Assembly: GCA_029882955.1 (NCBI GenBank)
Contig: JAOUJX010000144.1
Coordinates: 1-9,327, forward strand
Reading direction: 5' to 3'
DNA from: Gammaproteobacteria bacterium
GTDB lineage: Bacteria; Pseudomonadota; Gammaproteobacteria; GCA-001735895
DNA length: 9,327 nucleotides
The translations under genes and the position numbers were made by a program. The notes beneath the pieces were generated by a model. The model saw only the letters and a program-made list of their open reading frames with translations, was not told where the DNA came from and did no database searches. Shown in pieces: positions 1 through 6,797 of the stretch; position 1 is the first letter of the stretch, and the number at the start of each line of letters is the position of its first letter.

Positions 1-1597
1 AAACGTGTTTGGTATCAACATGGTTGCGCTGGTGAAAGGTCAGCCTCGTCTGCTTGACCTGAAGACAATACTCGAGTCGTTCATTATCCATCGCCGAGAA
101 GTCGTAACCCGGCGTACGGTATTCGACCTGCGCAAAGCGCGTGATCGCGCCCACTTGCTCGAAGGTTTAGCAATAGCGCTTTCTAATATCGATGAAATCA
201 TCGCACTGATCAAGCAGTCACCCAGCCCGGCAGTGGCAAAGGCCGGCCTGCTGGAAAAATCCTGGGCGCCTGGTGTGGTGATGGATATGCTGCAACGCGC
301 CGGTGCGGATTCATCCAGGCCGGAGGATATCCCCGATGCATGCGGGTTGGTCGACGATCAATATAGGCTCACCGAAAGGCAGGCTCAGGCGATTCTTGAT
401 TTGCGACTGCACAAACTCACCGGACTGGAGCAGGATAAAATCATCTCCGAGTACCGGGAAATACTGGAAAAAATTGAAGACCTGCTCGATATTCTGCAAA
501 GAGACGAGCGTTTGAAGCTGGAAATTCGCCTCGAACTGGAAGCTATCCGCGAACAGTTTTCCGATGATCGCCGCACAGAAATACTCATCGATCATTCAGA
601 TTTGACTGTCGAAGACCTGATCAGTGAAGAAGATGTCGTGGTGACCATTTCGCATCTAGGTTATGCCAAAGCACAGCCATTAGAATCTTATAGCGCGCAA
701 CGACGCGGTGGACGTGGTAAAGCGGCAACCAAGGTGAAGGATGAAGATTTCGTCGAGCAAATGTTTGCCGCCTCGACGCACGATACGCTGTTGTGTTTCT
801 CTACCCGCGGAAAAGTCTACTGGCAAAAGGTCTATCAATTGCCGATTGGTAGCCGAACCGCGCGCGGACGCCCGATGGTGAACTTATTGCCGTTAGAACC
901 AAATGAGCGAATTACCGCGATCTTACCAGTACGCGATTATCCAGAAGATCAGTTCATTTTCTTTGCTACCGCCAGTGGCAAGGTCAAAAGGACTTCTCTG
1001 GCGAGTTTTTCACGCCCGCGGGCTAACGGCATTATCGCACTCGACCTGCGCGACGACGATAGCTTGATCGGTGCTCAACTCACTGCCGGCGAGTCAGATC
1101 TAATGCTCTTTACCAGTGCGGGTAAAGGCATTCGTATTGCAGAAAAAGACGTCCGTGCCATGGGCAGGACTGCAGCCGGTGTGCGTGGTATCAAGGTCAA
1201 GTCTGGTGATGAAGTTATTTCTCTGATTGCCATCGATTCGGATGAGGGCGAAATTTTATTTGCTACCGAAAATGGCTACGGCAAGCGTACGCGAATCAAA
1301 GATTTTTCTACTCAGGGACGTGGTGGCCAGGGTGTAATATCGATTAAAACCTCGACGCGTAATGGTCGAGTTATCGGTGCCATACGCGTGACTGGTGATG
1401 AAGAAATAATGCTCATTAGTAATGCGGGCACCCTGGTTCGCACGCCGGTCGATGGTATTTCTATTCTTGCGCGTAATACTCAGGGTGTGACTTTGATACG
1501 AGTCGGTGAAGACGAACAGCTGGTTCAAATCGAACCCGTCGCGGCTAGCGTGAATGGAGAAGATTCTGACGACGAGTCAGAACTTGTCGGCGAGTAA
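1..1597 (+). CDS. gyrA: DNA gyrase subunit A, C-terminal part (5' end outside window)
   Basis: GyrA is the breakage-reunion subunit of the GyrA2GyrB2 topoisomerase that adds negative supercoils to DNA. The window opens inside the gene: the frame is already open at base 2, and the first readable residues (FGINMVAL) match E. coli GyrA around residue 330. The catalytic tyrosine and the quinolone-resistance region are therefore not visible, and the GTG at 5 is not a start. Seen in order: the REVVTRR segment and the helical coiled-coil/tower (to about nt 590, ending EQFSDDRRTEI), then the C-terminal beta-pinwheel. The GyrA box QRRGGRG lies at nt 698-718; this motif marks a true gyrase that wraps DNA, as opposed to ParC. 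Repeated blade motifs follow (RGKVYW, SGKVKRTS, AGKGIRI, NGYGKRTR, NAGTLVRT). The protein ends in a short acidic tail, as in E. coli. No terminator is seen in the 12 nt before serC, so read-through is plausible. Confidence 0.98.
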   Translation, partial: NVFGINMVALVKGQPRLLDLKTILESFIIHRREVVTRRTVFDLRKARDRAHLLEGLAIALSNIDEIIALIKQSPSPAVAKAGLLEKSWAPGVVMDMLQRAGADSSRPEDIPDACGLVDDQYRLTERQAQAILDLRLHKLTGLEQDKIISEYREILEKIEDLLDILQRDERLKLEIRLELEAIREQFSDDRRTEILIDHSDLTVEDLISEEDVVVTISHLGYAKAQPLESYSAQRRGGRGKAATKVKDEDFVEQMFAASTHDTLLCFSTRGKVYWQKVYQLPIGSRTARGRPMVNLLPLEPNERITAILPVRDYPEDQFIFFATASGKVKRTSLASFSRPRANGIIALDLRDDDSLIGAQLTAGESDLMLFTSAGKGIRIAEKDVRAMGRTAAGVRGIKVKSGDEVISLIAIDSDEGEILFATENGYGKRTRIKDFSTQGRGGQGVISIKTSTRNGRVIGAIRVTGDEEIMLISNAGTLVRTPVDGISILARNTQGVTLIRVGEDEQLVQIEPVAASVNGEDSDDESELVGE

Positions 1598-1609
1598 CCT
1601 TGGCGAATA

Positions 1610-2701
1610 ATGTCAGAAGTTTCGCGAGTTTATAATTTCAGCGCCGGTCCGGCTACCATTCCGACCGAAGTTCTGGCGCAGGCACAGGCAGAATTGCTGG
1701 ATTGGCATGGTTGCGGTATGTCGGTGATGGAAATAAGCCATCGCGGGGCCGGCTATACCGAGGTTGCACAGCGCATTGAGGCCGATCTGCGAGAATTACT
1801 CTCAGTACCCGACCATTATCGGGTACTGTTTATGCAGGGCGGAGCGAGCAGCCAGTTCTCTATGGTGCCTTTGAATCTGTTAGGTCAAAAGCAACAGGCC
1901 GATTATTGTGATACCGGTATCTGGTCGGCGAAGGCTATCAGGGAGGCCGGGCGGTATACTCGTGTTAATGTTTGCGCCTCGTCTAAATCGGCTCACTATA
2001 AATCAGTCCCCCGGATGTCTGACTGGCAGCTATCCAGCGACAGCGCCTATGTCCATATTACGCCGAATGAAACCATCGGCGGGCTGGAGTTTTATGATTT
2101 GCCCGAGACTGGAGATATCCCGATTGTTGCCGATATGTCTTCGACTATCCTGTCGCGCCCAATCGATGTCAGTCGGTATGGCGTTATCTATGCGGGTGCA
2201 CAAAAAAATATCGGGCCCGCCGGTTTAACCCTGATCATCGTTCGAGAAGACTTGCTGGATCAAGCGTTGGATATTTGTCCATCAATGTATAGTTATCGAA
2301 AAACCGCTGACCAGCACTCAATGCTCAATACGCCACCGACCTTTGCCTGGTACCTTTCCGGATTGGTGTTTCAGTGGATTAAACGTCAGGGTGGTTTGAC
2401 GCATTTTGCCGAGGTGAATGCCCACAAGGCTAAAAAACTGTATCAGGCGATTGATCAAAGTGATTTTTATCATAACGATATTGAACAGGCTTTTCGTTCC
2501 TGGATGAATATTCCATTTACGCTGAAGCGCAGTGAGTTGGATAATCTGTTTCTCGAGCAAGCCGCTGAGGCCGGTTTGACCAATCTTCAGGGCCATCGTC
2601 TAACGGGTGGTATGCGCGCCAGTATTTACAATGCGATGCCCGAAGCCGGCGTCGATGAATTAATCAGTTTTATGCTGGATTTTGCTGAACGCGAAGCATG
2701 A
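1610..2701 (+). CDS. serC: Phosphoserine aminotransferase
   Basis: A cytosolic, PLP-dependent class V aminotransferase. It converts 3-phosphohydroxypyruvate plus glutamate to 3-phosphoserine in serine synthesis, and in this family also acts on the 4-phosphohydroxythreonine branch of pyridoxal phosphate synthesis. The 363-residue length is full for the family. Visible motifs are the N-terminal NFSAGPA (residues 9-15), HRGAGY (44-49), QGGAS (76-80), the cofactor-ring aspartate in VADMSS (D175), the Schiff-base lysine in AGAQKNIGPAG (K199), and GGMRASIYNAMP near the C-terminus (333-344), which is characteristic of SerC. The ATG at 1610 fits the family N-terminus. It lies 12 nt after gyrA and has no clear Shine-Dalgarno. 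It heads the aromatic/serine block, as in the serC-pheA arrangement of Pseudomonas. Confidence 0.97.
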   Translation: MSEVSRVYNFSAGPATIPTEVLAQAQAELLDWHGCGMSVMEISHRGAGYTEVAQRIEADLRELLSVPDHYRVLFMQGGASSQFSMVPLNLLGQKQQADYCDTGIWSAKAIREAGRYTRVNVCASSKSAHYKSVPRMSDWQLSSDSAYVHITPNETIGGLEFYDLPETGDIPIVADMSSTILSRPIDVSRYGVIYAGAQKNIGPAGLTLIIVREDLLDQALDICPSMYSYRKTADQHSMLNTPPTFAWYLSGLVFQWIKRQGGLTHFAEVNAHKAKKLYQAIDQSDFYHNDIEQAFRSWMNIPFTLKRSELDNLFLEQAAEAGLTNLQGHRLTGGMRASIYNAMPEAGVDELISFMLDFAEREA

Positions 2702-2768
2702 TTCCGATAATAATATCACTTATACTGCGTTCTTGTTTTTAGACCATTGCCAGCTCGAACAATAACTC

Positions 2769-3863
2769 ATGAGTGATAAAGCTTTACAGGAATTACGCGA
2801 TCAAATCGACGATATCGACAGGCGCTTGCTCGAACTGTTTAATCAACGTGCTCAATGCGCCGTCACTGTCGCTGAAGTTAAGCGAGAGGCCAGCGAACAC
2901 CCCGGCGATGTGGTTAATTTTTTCCGGCCCGACCGTGAAGCGCAGGTTATTCAAAGAATCAAGTCGTTAAATCAGGGACCTCTCAGTGACGAAGAAGTTG
3001 GACGCCTGATACGTGAAGTGATGTCGGCCTGTCTGGCGCTAGAGCAACCGTTAAAGATCGCCTTTCTCGGACCTGAGGGTACTTTCACCCAGAGTGCCGC
3101 ACTCAAACACTTCGGCCACTCGGTTTCGACTGTGCCGATGAGCAGTATTCCGGATGTTTTTAATGCAGTGGAACTGGGTCATGCAAACTTTGGCCTGGTA
3201 CCGGTCGAGAATTCGACTGAAGGCGTCATCAGTCACACCCTCGATATGTTTATCGAATCGGGTTTGAAAATATGCGGTGAAGTTGAAATTCAGATTCATC
3301 ATCATCTGGCTAACCAGTCGCAGGACGTCAGTCAGATTAAATATATCTACTCTCACCAGCAATCGTTTGCGCAGTGCAGGCGCTGGCTTGATCAGAACTT
3401 TCCGAACCTTGAACGAATTCCAGTCAGTAGTAATGGCGAGGCGGCACGGTTGGCCAAAGAAGAACCTGATGCGGCGGCAATCTGTGGTTTTCCCGCAGTC
3501 GAAGCCTTTGATCTCAAAATATGTGTCGAAAACATCGAGGACTTATCCGACAATACCACTCGTTTTGTGGTTATCGGTGAGCAGGATATCGATCCGAGCG
3601 GTTCCGACAAAACGTCCTTATTAATTTCTACTAAAAATAACCCCGGTGCCTTATTGGGTTTATTGCAGCCACTGGCAGATAACGGTATCAGCATGAATAA
3701 GATCGAGTCGCGTCCGGCACCGGACCGAAAGTGGGAGTATGTATTTTTCATCGATATCGACGGCCACCAGCAAGATGAAGATGTGATTAAAGCTTTTGTT
3801 GAGCTCAAACAGCAGGCTGCTCGATTTAAGGTTCTCGGCTCTTATCCCAAAGCCTCGCTATGA
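2769..3863 (+). CDS. pheA: Bifunctional chorismate mutase / prephenate dehydratase (P-protein)
   Basis: Catalyses chorismate to prephenate and prephenate to phenylpyruvate, the committed steps to phenylalanine. The 364 residues show three parts. An AroQ-type chorismate mutase helix bundle (about 1-92) has the expected basic residues R10, R27 and K38 and the RPDREAQV segment. A prephenate dehydratase domain (about 95-272) starts at IAFLGPEGTF and contains VPVENSTEG (144-152) and the catalytic TRF motif (264-266). A C-terminal ACT domain (about 282-360) carries the GALL (293-296) and ESRP (313-316) motifs that form the phenylalanine feedback site in this family. The RPDRE segment resembles Pseudomonas rather than E. 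coli PheA. The 67-nt gap before it has no good Shine-Dalgarno and no recognisable leader peptide. Its stop overlaps the tyrA start by ATGA, suggesting translational coupling. Confidence 0.97.
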   Translation: MSDKALQELRDQIDDIDRRLLELFNQRAQCAVTVAEVKREASEHPGDVVNFFRPDREAQVIQRIKSLNQGPLSDEEVGRLIREVMSACLALEQPLKIAFLGPEGTFTQSAALKHFGHSVSTVPMSSIPDVFNAVELGHANFGLVPVENSTEGVISHTLDMFIESGLKICGEVEIQIHHHLANQSQDVSQIKYIYSHQQSFAQCRRWLDQNFPNLERIPVSSNGEAARLAKEEPDAAAICGFPAVEAFDLKICVENIEDLSDNTTRFVVIGEQDIDPSGSDKTSLLISTKNNPGALLGLLQPLADNGISMNKIESRPAPDRKWEYVFFIDIDGHQQDEDVIKAFVELKQQAARFKVLGSYPKASL

Positions 3864-4723
3864 TCAAACGGCTGACGATTATAGGAGCCGGTTTGATCGG
3901 TGGTTCACTAGCACTTGCGCTTAAACAGGCCGGTGCGGTGGAGCACGTTGTCGGTTGCGGCCGCAATATCGATAACCTGAAAAAAGGTGTCGAACTTGGT
4001 GTTATCGATAGCTATCAATCTTCGATTGCCGAGGCTGTGAAAGGCGCCGACATAGTCGTTGTCGCGGTGCCTCTGGGTGCAATGGAAAGCGCTTTTGAAC
4101 AAATGAAAGGTCACATCGCAGAAGATACCGTTATCACTGATGCGGGAAGTGCCAAGGGCTCCGTAGTGGCAGTAGCGAGGGCCGGTTTAGGTCTACAGTT
4201 TCAACAGTTTGTACCGGCCCATCCGATTGCTGGCGCTGAAAAAAGCGGGATTGAAGCTGGTTACGCGGAATTATTTCAAAATAGGCGGGTTATTCTGACG
4301 CCTCTAGATGAAACCATCCAGCCGGCAATACAGCGGGTTGTCGATATGTGGCAGCAATGTGGTGCCCATATTGAATATATGTCTGTAGAGCATCACGATA
4401 AGGTTCTGGCCGCGACCTCTCACTTACCTCATATGCTGGCCTACGCGATGGTGAATTATCTGTCGAGTCTTAATGAACATGATGAAATATTCAAATATGC
4501 TGCGGGTGGCTTCCGTGATTTTACACGTATCGCCTCCAGTGATCCTGTGATGTGGCGTGATGTTTGTCTTTCGAATGGAGATACTCTTTTGCAATTCATT
4601 GAAGGCTATAAAAATGAACTCGATATGATTTCAAGCGCAATTAAGACGAATGACGCTGATGCGTTACTGGCTCTGTTCGGTAAGGCAAAGTCGGAACGTG
4701 ACTCTTTAATCGGTAATTGTTGA
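3860..4723 (+). CDS. tyrA: Prephenate / arogenate (cyclohexadienyl) dehydrogenase
   Basis: Oxidatively decarboxylates prephenate (and/or arogenate) towards tyrosine. The 287 residues form a free-standing TyrA with no chorismate mutase domain (unlike E. coli) and no ACT domain. An N-terminal Rossmann fold shows GAGLIGGS (9-16). Then come DAGSAKG (94-100), PAHPIAGAEKSG (119-130) with the likely catalytic His121, ATSHLPHMLAYA (185-196), and GFRDFTRIASSDP (217-229). At the end of the second beta strand the protein has GCGRN (32-36): an arginine where NAD-specific enzymes usually have an acidic residue, so NADP use is my inference. Prephenate versus arogenate preference cannot be read from sequence. 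The gene overlaps pheA by 4 nt and aroA by 1 nt. In Pseudomonas the equivalent is fused to aroA; here it is separate. Confidence 0.95.
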   Translation: MIKRLTIIGAGLIGGSLALALKQAGAVEHVVGCGRNIDNLKKGVELGVIDSYQSSIAEAVKGADIVVVAVPLGAMESAFEQMKGHIAEDTVITDAGSAKGSVVAVARAGLGLQFQQFVPAHPIAGAEKSGIEAGYAELFQNRRVILTPLDETIQPAIQRVVDMWQQCGAHIEYMSVEHHDKVLAATSHLPHMLAYAMVNYLSSLNEHDEIFKYAAGGFRDFTRIASSDPVMWRDVCLSNGDTLLQFIEGYKNELDMISSAIKTNDADALLALFGKAKSERDSLIGNC

Positions 4724-6030
4724 TGATGTATTTTCAATGTTCTCCCGGTGGTATCGTCACCGGTTCAATTCGCGTTCCAGGTGATAAATCGATATCACAT
4801 CGGTCGATTATATTTTCTTCGATTGCCAATGGTACCAGTCATATAACCGGATTTCTGGAAGGTGAGGATAGCCTGAATACGCTAAAAGCTTTTCAGGCAA
4901 TGGGTGTTGTCATTGATCAGAATTCCGACCAGATCGTTGTTCACGGTGTTGGCTTAAATGGATTAAAAGCACCGGCTAAAAAGCTGGATATGGGGAATTC
5001 TGGCACTGCGATGCGCCTGTTACTGGGATTGTTGGCTGGACAGGAATTCGATAGCGAATTGATAGGTGACGAGTCACTTTCGACTCGACCAATGAACCGT
5101 GTGATTAACCCGCTGGAAGCCATGGGTGCGAAAATTCATAGCCAGCAAGGCGGTACTGCACCCCTGTTTATCAATGGTGGAAGTCATCTGAAAGCAATAG
5201 AGTACGATTTGCCGATGGCATCGGCCCAGGTTAAGTCCTGTATCCTGCTTGCCGGCTTATACGCAGAAGGCAAAACCGTGGTAAGAGAACCCGCCCCGAC
5301 ACGTGACCATAGTGAGCGTATGCTGCGCGGCTTTGGCTGCGATGTTGCCAGTAATGGCAATGAAATCCGTATGTCTGGATTGCAGTCATTAAAGGCTACC
5401 GATATTGATGTGCCTGCCGATATCTCATCTGCGGCCTTTTTTATGGTGGCGGCAAGTATTGCAAAAGGTAGCGAGATTAAACTCGAACACGTCGGGGTGA
5501 ATCCTACCCGCACCGGTGTAATAGATATTTTACGCTTAATGGGTGCTGATATATCTCTGCATAACGAAAAATACATGGGTGGAGAGCCGGTAGCTGATAT
5601 CACTGTGCGCAGCGCTCAGCTTAAAGGAATTGTGATACCGGAAGAACTGGTACCGCTGGCTATCGATGAATTCCCCGTCCTCTTCGTGGCAGCGTCCTGC
5701 GCAGATGGTGAAACTATATTAAGCGGGGCAGAGGAGCTGCGGGTGAAAGAGAGTGATAGAATTCAGGTTATGGCGGATGGTTTGAATATCCTGGGTATAG
5801 ACGCTCAGCCAACAGTCGATGGGATTCGTATCCAGGGAGGACAACTCGGAGGCGGCGAGGTTGAATCGCATGGCGATCATCGTATCGCGATGGCTTTTAG
5901 CGTTGCATCGTTATGTGCCCGGGCTAAAATTAAAATTAACAATTGTGCGAATGTGAATACGTCCTTCCCGGGATTTGTAACACTCGCATCCAACACGGGT
6001 CTAAGGATAACAAGTCATGACACAGAATGA
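4723..6030 (+). CDS. aroA: 3-phosphoshikimate 1-carboxyvinyltransferase (EPSP synthase)
   Basis: Transfers enolpyruvate from PEP to shikimate-3-phosphate, the sixth step of the shikimate pathway, in the cytosol. I place the start at ATG 4723, giving 435 residues. The A of this ATG is the last base of the tyrA stop (TGATG), and ATG 4726 is an alternative. A TTG at 4717 also keeps the frame open but is less likely. Motifs: VPGDKSISHR (18-27), GNSGTAMR (91-98), RPMNR (122-126), SAQVKS (167-172), DHSERM (195-200), the catalytic aspartate in AIDEFP (D315), KESDR (342-346) and GDHRIAMAF (384-392). The GDKSISHR and RPMNR forms resemble the class II-like enzymes and the aroA half of the Pseudomonas TyrA-AroA fusion, rather than E. 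coli AroA. There is no Shine-Dalgarno, so coupling to tyrA translation is likely. Confidence 0.96.
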   Translation: MMYFQCSPGGIVTGSIRVPGDKSISHRSIIFSSIANGTSHITGFLEGEDSLNTLKAFQAMGVVIDQNSDQIVVHGVGLNGLKAPAKKLDMGNSGTAMRLLLGLLAGQEFDSELIGDESLSTRPMNRVINPLEAMGAKIHSQQGGTAPLFINGGSHLKAIEYDLPMASAQVKSCILLAGLYAEGKTVVREPAPTRDHSERMLRGFGCDVASNGNEIRMSGLQSLKATDIDVPADISSAAFFMVAASIAKGSEIKLEHVGVNPTRTGVIDILRLMGADISLHNEKYMGGEPVADITVRSAQLKGIVIPEELVPLAIDEFPVLFVAASCADGETILSGAEELRVKESDRIQVMADGLNILGIDAQPTVDGIRIQGGQLGGGEVESHGDHRIAMAFSVASLCARAKIKINNCANVNTSFPGFVTLASNTGLRITSHDTE

Positions 6031-6697
6031 GTCTTATGTAGTCACCATCGACGGACCTGGTGGTTCCGGTAAAGGTTCCCTGGCATTACGATTAGCTCGC
6101 CATCTGGGCTTCCACCTGCTCGATAGCGGTGCTATTTATCGGCTCGCGGCTTTGAAAGCCTTGCGAGAGGATGCTGATTTAAATGATGAGAAATCGGTTG
6201 TCGACTCTCTAAGTGATTTTAATATCCGTTTTGAAGAGGGCGACGAACTTAGTATCCCTTATCTAGACGATGAAGACGTATCGAGCCAGATTCGCCTGGA
6301 ATCGACAGCCGATGCGGCTTCGGTTATAGCCGTTTATCCAGGCGTAAGATTACGACTTTTAGATCGCCAGAGGCAGTGTTTTCAATCCCCCGGACTGGTA
6401 GCCGATGGCCGCGATATGGGTACCGTTGTGTTCCCGAAAGCTCGAATCAAGTTTTTTTTATACGCATCACCCGAAGTTAGGGCGCAAAGGCGGCATAAGC
6501 AGTTGATTAGTATGGGTATATCCGTTAACATCGCGCAGCTCGAATCGGAGATCAGTGAACGTGACCAACGCGATCGTGATCGCAGTGAATCACCACTAGT
6601 ACCTTCGAGCGATGCATTGGTAGTGGATTCGAGCTTACTCGACCTCGACCAGGTCACCGAACTGATGATTAGTCATATCGAAGAAGTGATCCAGTAA
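6017..6697 (+). CDS. cmk: Cytidylate (CMP/dCMP) kinase
   Basis: Phosphorylates CMP and dCMP with ATP to the diphosphates, recycling pyrimidines released by RNA turnover and lipid synthesis. The 226 residues, the usual bacterial length, form an NMP-kinase fold: P-loop GPGGSGKG (13-20), LDSGAIYR (35-42) in the substrate region, the family motif ADGRDMGTVVFP (about 129-140), and a lid with RDQRDRDRSESPLVP close to the E. coli lid. The start at 6017 lies inside aroA (14-nt overlap, different frame) and is supported by AAGGA at 6003-6007, nine bases upstream. It is the last gene of the packed serC-cmk block; a hairpin with a T-run follows six bases after the stop. The cmk-rpsA pairing is conserved in many bacteria. 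Confidence 0.97.
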   Translation: MTQNESYVVTIDGPGGSGKGSLALRLARHLGFHLLDSGAIYRLAALKALREDADLNDEKSVVDSLSDFNIRFEEGDELSIPYLDDEDVSSQIRLESTADAASVIAVYPGVRLRLLDRQRQCFQSPGLVADGRDMGTVVFPKARIKFFLYASPEVRAQRRHKQLISMGISVNIAQLESEISERDQRDRDRSESPLVPSSDALVVDSSLLDLDQVTELMISHIEEVIQ

Positions 6698-6702
6698 CGG
6701 CC

Positions 6703-6730
6703 CCTGTGACACACTGTCACAAGGTTTTTT
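6703..6730 (+). terminator. Rho-independent terminator after cmk
   Basis: TGTGACA (6705-6711) pairs perfectly with TGTCACA (6715-6721) around a CAC loop. CC 6703-6704 can extend the stem with GG 6723-6724 if A6722 bulges out. Six T follow directly (6725-6730). This is a moderately stable terminator, probably closing the serC-cmk transcript. It may be leaky, since rpsA is often partly transcribed from upstream in relatives. Confidence 0.75.
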
Positions 6731-6749
6731 AACTTAACTTAAGGTAATA

Positions 6750-6769
6750 AAAGCACGATCCAGTGCTTT
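6750..6769 (+). promoter_or_regulatory. Stem-loop in the rpsA leader
   Basis: AAAGCAC (6750-6756) and GTGCTTT (6763-6769) are perfect inverted repeats around a 6-nt loop (GATCCA), ending 18 nt before the rpsA Shine-Dalgarno. No T-run follows, so it is not a terminator. In E. coli the rpsA leader folds into hairpins that drive efficient translation and S1 autogenous control. By position this may be an equivalent element, but that role is inference; only the inverted repeat is seen. Confidence 0.45.
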
Positions 6770-6787
6770 GATATTACAAGCCTTTTT

Positions 6788-6793
6788 AGGAAA
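6788..6793 (+). promoter_or_regulatory. Shine-Dalgarno that fixes the rpsA start
   Basis: AGGAAA lies with its AGGA core six bases before ATG 6798. An in-frame start 30 nt further upstream (6768) sits inside the leader hairpin and would add ten residues absent from S1 homologues. This site therefore decides for 6798. Confidence 0.8.
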
Positions 6794-6797
6794 TTCC

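Noticed and set aside
5..7. GTG at 5 as a gyrA start
   Set aside because: The frame is open to the window edge and the protein matches the middle of GyrA, so the gene is simply cut by the window.
2702..2768. Possible promoter (TATACT at 2721-2726) or attenuator before pheA
   Set aside because: There is no -35 at a suitable distance. The T-run at 2735-2740 has no GC-rich hairpin in front, and no Phe-rich leader peptide is present. Not enough to call.
3392..3808. 138-codon minus-strand open frame within pheA
   Set aside because: A shadow of the dehydratase/ACT coding region. It is serine- and lysine-rich low-complexity translation with no start context.
5184..5603. 139-codon minus-strand open frame within aroA
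   Set aside because: Antisense shadow of conserved EPSP synthase motifs, with no independent evidence.
6768..6797. Upstream in-frame start for rpsA giving ten more residues
   Set aside because: It lies in the leader hairpin, has no ribosome-binding site, and adds residues absent from S1 proteins. The ATG at 6798 gives the exact family length.
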